This document shows, piece after piece, positions 25,858-36,411 of a DNA stretch of 64,000 nt. Origin of the DNA: Rhizophagus clarus (lineage: Eukaryota; Glomeromycota; Glomeromycetes; Glomerales; Glomeraceae); contig BLAL01000259.1 of the NCBI GenBank assembly GCA_015698045.1, forward strand, positions 1-64,000, given 5' to 3'. The notes beneath the pieces were generated by a model. That model saw only the letters and a program-made list of their open reading frames with translations, ran no database searches and was not told the DNA's origin. The position numbers were made by a program, and so were the translations under genes. Positions within the stretch are counted from its first letter, which is position 1, and each line of letters starts with the position of its first letter.

Positions 25858-26003
25858 TAAATCAGAAAACTTGGTCCTATACTCTTATGATGGTTGGTTT
25901 GCGACCGACGTACAAATTTTCTACATAGAGAGTCTTTATCCTTGATATGTTATCTTTTATTTTCTTTTCATTTTTTATTTTTTTTTTTCCACACAACTCT
26001 TAT

Positions 26004-26036
26004 AATAAACATAGTGCAAAAAAAAAAAAAAAAAAA
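26004..26036 (+). terminator. Polyadenylation signal followed by genomic A19 tract
   Basis: AATAAA at 26004-26009 is followed, 8 nt later, by 19 A (26018-26036). This marks the 3' end of the coiled-coil gene. The genomic A run directly at this place is what a retroposed copy would leave. Confidence 0.55.
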
Positions 26037-29000
26037 TAATTAACATTAATTATTTCTTCGTTTATTGTTTGTAAGATTTTGAAATGGAGTCCAAATACCA
26101 CTAAATATTATTGGTATAAGAGATCGTGATCGGGTGCCGCGACGGCCGCAAATAAATCAGTAATTTGTGATGATAAAAAATTATTTTTTTGAATCAAATC
26201 ATAAAACAATTTACATAGCAATGAATTATGATATAATCTCTGAATTTAGTAATAGTCGATGAAGCTTCTGAAATAAAATTTAGTAAACTAGTTTATAAAT
26301 AACTTTCGCAACAGAAATTTAAATTTACAAATGGGGAAGATATAGTTGAATTGTTGATTATTATTGATTGTTTTATTAACGTCATCAAAAAAATATCTCT
26401 CAACCGGATGAATTTACATTGCTTTTTTATTTTATTATAAGAAACCATCTTTCTCAATGCAAAAATATTTCTTACAACTATCTAGTTCATCAGTTAGAAA
26501 GTAATTTTTTAATTGGAGAGATAAAATTAATATAGATTGGAAGAGATCTCAAAGAAGAAAAGCTTTATTACCATACTAAATGATAGTTCTATTTTATCAA
26601 TTTCATTATAACAATAAAAAACACCGATGCTTAGTTATTCCAAACTTCTTTATCAGTAAAGTTCCGAGCATATTAAGCAATATTATAACAGACCTTGCGG
26701 ACAGCTAATAGATCCGGTTGACATGGCCCAGATTTCGTGTAGATATAATGATTGAACGTAAAGCCAGCCTGTTTGATTATGTTATATCATAACACATGCC
26801 AAATACAAAAAGATAATAGATTATGTGTTATTATACCATTAGAATTTATCATTAAATGTGTTTCGTATTCCCTTTTAACGTGTAATCTTAACTTCTTTTC
26901 TTGATCTATTAGATTTGTTAGATTCTAAAAGAATATTATCGAAATTAAATCTTATCTAATAATAATAATATTTTTTACATAATCACAACTTTTACCCGGA
27001 CACGAAGTTTGCTAATAATATCCTAATAAGTTTGGTAAGTTCAAACGTTTCATGACTATATATTATATATTACATGTTGAAACGGCCAAACCATACACAC
27101 GTCTCTTGTGATATATTCCTCTTCTGAGAGATATGTTAATCTATCTAACAGTTATTTTTTCCAGCAGAACCATCAACAGTTTTAACTGTACTAAAGATAG
27201 TAATTTTGTCATCATCAGAATTTATAACAACACTGGAACATAGCAAGTTTTCTAAAGCTATTTTCTTTATCCGAGCTGTAAGGCATTAATCTTCTAGTTG
27301 ACGCTTGAATATCAAACCCTAATAAAATATGCTAAATGCGTGTTTTCTTTTAACAAATTCTTCTGCAGATTTTCTTCGTTTGAGTCGAAGTCCCATATGG
27401 TGAATAAATAGTTTATTAGAAATTTCGTTAGAATACTAGGAGAGACTTTTCCCTTGCTTTAACAGTTGGTAGCTTTAATCACATGGCCGTTGGTTTACGT
27501 GAATTTTTGGTTTTGCTTGGAACATAATCTAATCCCTTATATTTGTAAAATGACAAGTCTGATGGAAAGAACATGATTTGAAATTTTTTTTTTTTGCAAA
27601 ATTTCGAATTAGTTGTCACATCGTGTCAATCATTAAGACTTTATAAGTAGATCGTCATAAATCTCGCGTATTCGAAAACCGAAACCTAGCCCCATACTCT
27701 ATATAACTTAGAAGGTAGCATAACACGTTGATACCACATATTTCTGTTGGCCAAGGTGTAAAAAAAGTTTCATATTATCATAATTAGTGACTTAGTCTTA
27801 CACGTACTTTTCTTATTCCAAATTCAATTAAATTAAGAATGATTTTCAAGCGAACTTAAAAGACATTGGACACCCAAATTCTCCTGGATTTTCACGTTGT
27901 TCTAAAGAAAACATGCAATTCGCATTAATGCTTATTATGAAAACGTTTTCTGTTCAAATGCAAAGTTTCCTGGTCCACAAGTTATGGGCTTTGTCAACTG
28001 ATATTGTACATATTGTATAGCAACTGTTTTATTTCACCCATACATATTATATTGAGGTGAGAAAATCAAAAAACATATCTTGGAATTACGGGAAGATATT
28101 TTATCTACCTAATTATGAAATAAATGGTCGAGAATGGCGTGCTTGAGGAACATTTATTCGAAATGCAGGATGTAATAATAATATCACACCTTCCACTTTT
28201 TAAAGAAGAAAGTCCAAAGGTGATGGAATGCGGTATAATGTTGTTTTTATTATTTATCATTTGTCAAATAAACAATACATTATTATTGATTATATTATTG
28301 ATTTTTATTTTTAGTTTGAATTATGAAAGCATCTGACGCACAAAAAGTTAGCAACATTATAATACCTATGATCCGGATTCCTTCAACTAAACCGTGTTGC
28401 TTAGAAAAGCATTCCGTGATGCATTGAAAGTACAACTAAGATCCAAATAGGTAAATGTGAATTTCTTTCAATTATTGTTGTATCAAGAATTCAATCAAAA
28501 CTAGGGGCTCGCAAATGTATGTTATGAAAAATCATTGAACTAAATAAAAATATAATTTTACAGATTATTGCAAATACAGTAGTAACAAAGCTCGCCAATA
28601 TACACAAATTATGGATCAGGTGCACCTTGACTAAGGACAAATTAATACAGAAATAAAAAAAAAAATGAAATTTAGATTGATTTATTTCGATAAGGCTAAT
28701 GTAATGATGAGTTCATATAAGACCGATGCCATACAAGAACCAAACTTTTATAAGCGTCTGCAAGGCAATAATTTATTTATTACGAGAATAAGTTTTTATC
28801 AAGAATTGGAATTAACAATTTGGCTGATTTGTAATCATCAGTATTTAGCTAATCAAGGATCGGTTGTTCCATCTCCTGAAAGATTCAGCTCGTCGATAGC
28901 GTCTGCACCTTTAAGAAACGTCGATATAGGAGGTGTTCCAGATTTTAGAAATTAATGAGAGTTACAAGAAGGTTAAGGGCGCGAAGAATATCAAATTGAA

Positions 29001-30842
29001 AATCATGTATGGCTTTATATCAAGTGTTTGATTGAAAATGCGAGCTTTTATTTATACCAAATGTCCTTGATGAGTTAAAGGAAAATTTTCTACACATGCA
29101 TTAAATGCAAGAATGAAGCAAAGTCTGGTGTGAGGTAGCATATCATCCCGGTGATCCCAGCCTTCAAAATACTATCATTGTGCTCATGACTTTGATGGTT
29201 CAAATAATATCAACGTTCTTCATTGGCACAAGAAGTTTCATGTATTTAATATTTAAAACTTTTTTGAATTATGATGATGTTGATTCTTTATCACTATAAT
29301 CACAACATGGTAAGGTATGAACAATAAGTACTTACTTTTAAGATAAAGTGCCTTATATTTACATTATTATTATTAAACAGTACATGAAATTAACTAAAAT
29401 ATTTTTGTCTGATAAATAGGTATGATATGATTAAAAATTTTAGTTGGGCCGAAGGCTTGTTGATGTTAGAGTCAGTAATGTGTTAGAGTAGTACATATAT
29501 TAGTATTACGTATTGGAAGTCTTAAGTGCTTGTGAAGAATTAATTGCAGTAGATATTTTGAGATCAGAATGACCATGAATTAATGTAATTTCATGAAAAA
29601 GATTTCAATAAATTTCCAGAAATTAATAATATTTTTTTAAAAAAAAGATTTATTTTTTATGAATCTTATAGACTTATATAGTAGTTACTGGCAGTGTAAG
29701 ATTTATTATAAATATAAAGGCCGTGGTTATAGTGTCTTCCATAAAAAATGCAAAGGTCAAGAGAAAAGAAAAGTGATCTTAAAAAATTCAAAAATACTTG
29801 ATTACATGTGATAGTCGATCAAACAATGAGCAATTATACCATAAGAACTCATGTGTACCAAATTTTCAAAGTAAATTTTTTTTTTTTGCCGTTACAACAG
29901 ATTTATTAATAATTTTGATCATATCACTTATGATATCGGTATATAATACATATAGATCCAGAATGGACCATAAGAATTATACAATATTAAATTAAACTAA
30001 AGACTAACGAATATAAAAAGATTCAATAAATTTGCAATAAATAAATAATCTAATTAATTTATTCTAAGCTAAGAAGGTTTATTTTAAAGATTTTATTTTA
30101 TTTTTGCCATTTATTAAGCCATTTTTTATTCGTTTATTTTTTTATTACACGAAGCCACGAACCCACCGGGGCACATCGACTTAATTCCATATGACGACGA
30201 ATCAGGACCAGTTTTTAAATTGACGGAAATTATATATTTATTATATTTATTACAAGTCTATGCTCCAAAAAATTCGAACGTCTGATGACGGATGTTATCA
30301 GGTAGTATATAAAATAATTCTCATACATCAGGCCACTCGGAGTGTTAGGACATAGTTTCTTCTTATCACTTTCAATTCAGGCTCCGCCGAAGATTCTTCT
30401 TTAATTCCATTCAGGTTACTCTTTTTTTTTTTACGTGGATTGTGGAATAAAAATTATAGCCGCTTAATTTAAATTAATGATTCTATAATCATATAACCCA
30501 TTTTGCATCCAGTACGTACTAGATACAAATGTCATACTTGATACAAACAAAACTATTAATAGTCTGTTATAAAAGCAATATTATGAATAATGAAAAGGGA
30601 TGTGTGAAATTTATGACGAAAAGGAAAATGAGAGGGAGTTTTAATAAAAGGAAAACCTATAGCTTATATATTTCCATAGCGCAATGTATCGTATGATCAA
30701 TGTTAATTGATTAGTAATTCTTTTTCACAAGCAAAACTCTTCGAATTGATTCTTTTAACCATTCGGGCAAACATTTCCGATGGGCTGAAAAATATTAAGC
30801 AATTTTGATCTATTCAAAACGAGAATAAACTTTAATTTTTAA

Positions 30843-30936
30843 CATATTTAGAAACAAAAACAAAAACATTAATATATGTCATATTTAGAAACAAAACAAA
30901 GAATTATGTATCATATATAGAAACAAAAACAAAACG
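30843..30936. repeat. Three-copy degenerate tandem repeat
   Basis: Units of about 25-37 bp start CATATTTAGAAACAAAA, CATATTTAGAAACAAAAC and CATATATAGAAACAAAA, at 30843, 30880 and 30912. Non-coding. Confidence 0.65.
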
Positions 30937-31956
30937 TCGAGATTTATATACGTGTCAATGTGTTACCGGTTAAAAATCTCTTTTTTAACGGTACATGTCA
31001 TACATTCGAAAAAAACCTTCCAGATCAGCGTCTTGAAACAAAAACAATAAGAAAAAAATATGACCATATTAAGATCTAGTCACATAATAATTAAATATAT
31101 GTAATAATAATAAGAATTCAATTTTTTCTTCTCATAATCGGCCAGGTCATGTTTATTTAGGAAAATTCATTTGGTCATGTGATACTGATTTTGTCCAATC
31201 ATTTTAAAAGTCCCCTAGCCATTCGACCTTTAACAACGTCATAATAATACTTTATAATTGGATCGGGTCAAATGTCCCGGATTATTTGACCTTTAACATT
31301 CAGAAGGTTGAATTTGAATATTTTTAATTAATAGATAAGTTTTTCATTTGCTTTTAATATTACTTTAAAATTTGGGCATTTTGACAACAAATTTGCAGCA
31401 AAGACGTCAAATAATGGGTTAATTAAAAAAAAAACAGTGCCTCACCTTCAACGCTTTAAAGACAATAGGATTTATACATGTGAAATCTTTCGACGAGAAG
31501 CCAATCTACTAAGGTCCCGCATAATCTTTGCCAAGATAAACTGCACACTCCAGCCTAATTAACCAAACAGGGTTACACCGGAAAGTTATTGGCTAGTTTC
31601 ATTCGAATCAATAACGTATATTTAAAAAATTTTTTACACCTTTTCCGCAACAATACACTCATATCAAAAACAATCTTGCGATACAATTTGAATTTTTGAA
31701 ATGTACAACTTTAAAATGGAAAACAAATGCTCCAATTATTTCATAGAAGAGCTATGGGAAAATATAAATTTGTATATTCTGCAAATTTGTATTTTTCCAC
31801 AATTACCCCCTAAAATACAAAATCAACAACCTCTTGGCGATATGTTTAATCGGAGATCAAAAAAAAAATTCTTCCTCTATACAGAGCCGGGGGTTAATGC
31901 AAGTGACATTCAACCATGGAGAGGGCAAAATAATATTATTTTGTTAGTGTTTTAAA

Positions 31957-32034
31957 TTTTCAAATGCTGATAATGTTTTAAATAAAATGTAGGAGTTTTC
32001 AAATGCTGATAGTGTTTTAAATAAAATGTGGAGG
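31957..32034. repeat. Two-copy 39-bp tandem repeat
   Basis: TTTTCAAATGCTGATAATG (31957) recurs 39 bp later as TTTTCAAATGCTGATAGTG (31996). Both continue with TTTTAAATAAAATGT. It sits just after a short open frame. Confidence 0.75.
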
Positions 32035-33382
32035 TTCAAAGTACCGTTATTATAGACGGTAAAAATGTAAAATTTTTCATTGTTTCAATTTTTTTTTTCC
32101 TGTAAATGATTTACCAATCTTACAATAACGAATTAGTATCATAAATTAAAAGGGTTCATCAAACCTGATTTCGTCACATTGAGCCGTATTTTAGTTTGTA
32201 ACACGGTTTCGCTCTTCTAAGTTGCGGAATTCGTAGTCTTTTTCTTTCAGCGTGATGGTCATGAAAGATTCCATATATGATATTGCAACATTGCGCGTCT
32301 TTGATATATTAATTATCAACAGGAACATTGAATTTGGGAAATTTATATTAAATAATTATGAAATGGCATTATACGAAGTGTGTTTAGTCTTAGCAAATAT
32401 ATTGAAGAATCATGTCACACATCTTTATATTTTTCTGAATAAATCATTTTTTTACAATCGTTTTCATGTTATTTTAATTCGAACCTATTTTTTTTTGGAA
32501 TGTAAGATTTTTATATTACTGCGTGGACATTAAAGAAATCATACGTACCATAATGTAATACGTTATTATAATATGCCTTACATAAAAATCGCCCAGGTTA
32601 TAGTAAATTAAGTAATCTTCAAAACTTGGAACCAATCATAAATGATTCTTTTGAACAACTGTCCAATCATTCGTTCATATAGATGAACGATATTTCGCAA
32701 AATCAGATTCTTATCTCAATAAGTTATAATAATCGAGTCTTTAAATTGTTAATTAACAATCAGATTCTCTCTCTATTCATATATTTGTTATGTTTTCATT
32801 ATCAAAAATAACTTTTATTGAAAATAAGCCACTGGCTTGTTGTATTATTGAACGGAACGCATTTCGGTTGTTATAAGCCATTAAATTTTTTTTTTAAGGA
32901 TTTTTGATTCTAATTAGAGAAGAATCATAATCATAAGCCATTAAATTGTTTTTTTTAAAGAAGAAAAAAGAAAAAAAAAAAAATTTAAATAGAAACAAAT
33001 AATTATACATTTGAACGTGACATTATTTCACTATATTTAAAATTAATATAAAATTACGCGTATTTCAATATTCATTTAAGGCGGTTAAATCAGTAAAGCC
33101 TTCATTTGTTTGTTTTGCCGGAAATGAAAACATGAACCAATTAACCGAATAGCAATTCAAAACAATTCGTAATAATATCAAATAGTGGCTTTAAAAGATT
33201 ATAAGATTATATTATTGAAATTTCAAAGCCTAAAAATTATTATTTATCGAGGAAAAAATAATTTCAAAGCCAAGATCAACTGTGGCGAATTTTTTAAAAT
33301 AAGGTAAACACAGCCTACTGATCAGTTAACGGGAATTAATTTATTTACGTTTATTAATATTGTATATTATTCTTCCAACAAA

Positions 33383-33388
33383 TATAAA
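33383..33388 (+). promoter_or_regulatory. TATA box of the small secreted protein gene
   Basis: TATAAA lies 117 bp upstream of the ATG at 33505. It is followed by an A-rich leader (CAAAAAAAAAGAAAAAG), a common arrangement for strongly expressed small genes. Confidence 0.5.
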
Positions 33389-33504
33389 AGAAACAACAAA
33401 TTTCTTTTCTATTTTCCAACATCTTTTTCCAAAAAAAAAGAAAAAGAAAAATTCACTCTAAAACCTCAAATAATAACACATTTTTAAATTAAAATCTTTT
33501 TAAA

Positions 33505-33957
33505 ATGTCGAGAAAATCTCTCATTTTCGCTTTTATCACCTTGGTTAGCTTGATCTTTGTTGGATTAACTCAATCCACTCCATTGGTTCCATTACAAAAA
33601 CGGTTTACTGGAGACGTCGCTTATTGTGATTTCGGGGATAAGGTCACCGGTCGATTTACTTGGACTAATATTCCTGGAAATAAATGCCGGGTTACCGGAC
33701 AATTTAATACTGGATTGGACAGTCCAAATGTCGGCGATTATTCATTCTTCTTAGAAGACGGCAGCGGAAATTCAGTCCATGATCTCACCCAAGAAATTGC
33801 TTCCCAAATCCATATTAACCCTCCAGGTGCATCTCCTTTCCAATGTGATTTCCCTTTCTCATTAACATCAGTTAAAGATGTTACAGGTTTATGTTTTGTT
33901 GTCAAACGTGGAGGCACGACACTTTCTAAAGGTATAATTAAAGACGTAGGGCAATAA
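33505..33957 (+). CDS. Small secreted protein, 150 aa, four cysteines
   Basis: A single exon encodes 150 residues. Residues 1-22 or so form a signal peptide (IFAFITLVSLIFVGLTQS). KR at residues 32-33 (PLQKR) is a typical Kex2-type cleavage site, so the mature chain would start FTGDVAYCDFG. Four cysteines (YCDF, KCRV, QCDF, LCFV) could form two disulphides in a compact beta-rich domain of about 117 residues. The protein resembles a multi-copy family of secreted proteins I associate with Rhizophagus. It would act outside the cell, but its target is unknown. AATAAA sites at 34143 and 34176 end the transcript. The gene is isolated and intact. Confidence 0.85.
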   Translation: MSRKSLIFAFITLVSLIFVGLTQSTPLVPLQKRFTGDVAYCDFGDKVTGRFTWTNIPGNKCRVTGQFNTGLDSPNVGDYSFFLEDGSGNSVHDLTQEIASQIHINPPGASPFQCDFPFSLTSVKDVTGLCFVVKRGGTTLSKGIIKDVGQ

Positions 33958-34142
33958 ATAATAAATAGATGTGACATAAATTTAAATAATTGGGAATCTT
34001 TAGATTATTAGAGAATTTTAATTTATTTATTTATTTTTTATTTTATTTATTTATTTTATTTATTTATTTTTTTTGATTGTAAATATGACATAGAAGCAAA
34101 TAGTAAGATTCCTTTTTTGTCACAATTTTTTTTTTTGATCTA

Positions 34143-34181
34143 AATAAAGATTTGTGTGCAGACCTTTTTGTATACAATAAA
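34143..34181 (+). terminator. Two polyadenylation signals downstream of the secreted protein gene
   Basis: AATAAA occurs at 34143-34148 and 34176-34181, about 190 and 220 bp after the stop codon, following a (TTTA)-rich stretch. Confidence 0.5.
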
Positions 34182-34189
34182 ACCTATAT

Positions 34190-35155
34190 CTGATATGTAC
34201 GTAATATACTCGTAATATTCGATCGTTCATACATATTAATTAATTTAGCAATAAGAAATTAAGTTAAAGATAAGGACTACAGGTTAAGAATCCGGAAGTA
34301 TGAATTTTCCTCTACGGCCACCCGGCACATGTTCCTCTAATAAATACTACATCCGCGAATAAAAGCCTTGACCTTTAAATAAATAGATTATCTTTGTCGC
34401 ATCATTTGCGTCATTCCTTCACTGATCGAGCCAGTAGAATCGTGTACGTGACAAATTGTCGAAATTTTATAATAAAATTGTTCGAGTGTTTTTGTTCGTA
34501 AAATCTAAACGACGATGATTTTTTTACAATGTTAAACGTAATATTTTTTCGAAAAAAAAGAGCCTCTCAAATTCATATTATCATGAAAAAATTATCACGA
34601 GGCTTCAAAATTCCACGGGATACGGTTGTTTTCACTTCGTTATTTTTTGTAGGTAATCAATATTACAAGCATAACAATACACAAAGTACATTTTGTGACT
34701 TGTTTTCTATACTAAATTTCTTTTAAATATAAGCTTCATTGGTTACTTTACCGATTTCTTAAAATAAACGATTCTTTAACACTCGATTGTATGTCATTAT
34801 GCATTAAAAGCACCTAATGCGGTTTATCTTGAGTTACGCATTTCATAAATACCAAAATCAATGATATATATAAAGGGCAAATCACTTGAATTTATACCCG
34901 GGCCGTGAGATATTTTTTTTTGTACGATCGATTAAATTTCCTCAATTTTAATGATTCCTTTACCAACATTTTGTACAAGATAGAGAGAAGCAGTTTGAAC
35001 GAAAATGGAAATTGATTGATTTTTTTCAAAAACTTTAAGAGAGCCATTTTCGGGAGGAATGGATTGATTTTGCAAGAACAACTATGGGAAGTTAGAAAAA
35101 TTTGAAAATGGATCAGAAGATTCAATAATCAAGGGGACATGTAATGTCTTAAGAC
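34190..35155. other. Spacer without a recognisable gene
   Basis: Only short open frames (34529-34726 plus; 34892-35125 minus) with no supporting features. Confidence 0.45.
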
Positions 35156-35159
35156 AGCA

Positions 35160-35672
35160 AATACTAAAGCGTTGGTGGGTTGTTAAGGAAGGAGCAGGAG
35201 ATTGATTAATTAAGACAACAGAAAGCTGTTGAAAAGATTAGGTTAAGAAATTTTGAGGAACGGCTGTAGGGGAATTAAGAAAGAAGGATCAAAAAAATGA
35301 AATACAGAAGGAAATTCGAGAATTAAAGGGAGTATTGAAGAAGGGGAATCAAGGATTGGAAAAAAATAGAAAACTGTGAAATTTGAAAAATGACAGATTG
35401 TATGGGTATATTAATATATTATGGCCAAATTAATTGTGCGTATTGTGAAATGAAATATGAGGGTCATGAAATATGGGGAAAGTTATTATGATTTATGACA
35501 TTAACAAATGTTTGAATTGAGTACGATAGAACAGGTACGGCATTATTATTATGAAGGGGAAAGATGGCAGTGGCAACATGAAGATTTATGTTCAAGAAAG
35601 AAACATGGGCCATGGCAGTATTGTGGAAATGTTAATTTAGAAAGAAAAATGGCAAATAGTTATTTGGATACT
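35160..35672 (+). pseudogene. Remnant of a coiled-coil plus zinc-binding protein gene
   Basis: Plus-strand pieces in different frames look like one former protein. A charged coiled-coil piece is DQKNEIQKEIRELKGVLKKG (about 35286-35345). A CxxC piece follows, NCAYCEMKYEGHEIWGKLL (about 35434-35490). The last piece is YEGERWQWQHEDLCSRKK... ending at a TGA near 35672. The CxxC and later C/H residues suggest a lost zinc-binding module. Stops and frame changes separate the pieces, and no introns join them. The 3' end overlaps the end of the convergent coiled-coil gene. The family is unknown. Confidence 0.35.
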
Positions 35673-36061
35673 TGATTCAATAGATCCTCGTCCTTTAAAA
35701 AATTTACAATTCTATCATACACATCTGTTGCCGCTTCTTCTGTTGAAAATGGATTTGGACTTACAACCCCACTTTCATATTCTTTCCTAATATCCTCTAA
35801 ATTTTTCAGTTGACCTCTAATATTATTGACCATTCCCTCAATTACTTTTTCTGCATCATCAATTCGCTTACTTTCACGGTCAATCTTCTTTTTTAATTCT
35901 TCAATTTCATCCTCCAATTTATCCCTATTCCTCATCAATTTTTCTTTTAATTTTCTATCTTCTTCAATAGCTAGATTTTCCCTCCTAATTCTTTCTCGCT
36001 TTCCCTTTATGTGATAAACTATTTCATCAATTTGTCGAGCAATTTCACTTGGTCTACTCAT
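35660..36061 (-). CDS. Small coiled-coil protein, 133 aa
   Basis: A single-exon frame runs from ATG at 36061 to a stop at 35660. Residues about 15-95 are a highly charged, continuous coiled coil (LEDEIEELKKKIDRESKRID...). The short C-terminal part (NPFSTEEAATDVYDRIVNF) is predicted helical. There is no signal peptide, membrane segment or catalytic motif, so it is probably a dimeric scaffold. It is divergently placed to the AlkB-like gene, with about 350 bp between start codons that may serve both promoters. The frame is intact. I do not recognise a named family. Confidence 0.65.
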   Translation of the reverse strand: MSRPSEIARQIDEIVYHIKGKRERIRRENLAIEEDRKLKEKLMRNRDKLEDEIEELKKKIDRESKRIDDAEKVIEGMVNNIRGQLKNLEDIRKEYESGVVSPNPFSTEEAATDVYDRIVNFLKDEDLLNQVSK

Positions 36062-36411
36062 TTTTTATTTCAAAATTTCAAATCCTGCTGGAAACCATTA
36101 TTTAATATATAAAACTGCTGTTACACTAACTTTCCATTTCCTTTTCCTTTCCAAGCAAAGGATGGAATTTTTAAAGTTGATTAATAAATTGGTATTGGTT
36201 TGATAAGTATTTTTTTTTAGATAAGATTGATAAAATTTACTTCGGATAAGATGAGATCAAAATTCATTTATTATGTTAGGAAAAATTCTCACATGAAATA
36301 TTTGTGATAATCTTTTTAACTGAGAAATCATTCGAACTTCGTATTTAAATAATAACCAATAAAACTCCAACCGTTCTGAATTCTATTCGTTATTATAAAA
36401 TTTAAAGAACC

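Larger units (their letters stand above)
26040..33380. other. Seven-kilobase stretch without a recognisable gene
   Basis: Short open frames (for example 28665-28955, 31701-31955 and 32252-32533, all plus) show no motif, signal peptide or splice-consistent extension. Composition is less AT-rich than the desert at 5-7 kb, and ordinary codon-like patches suggest decayed genes, but none can be assigned. Small repeats inside are listed separately. Confidence 0.5.
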
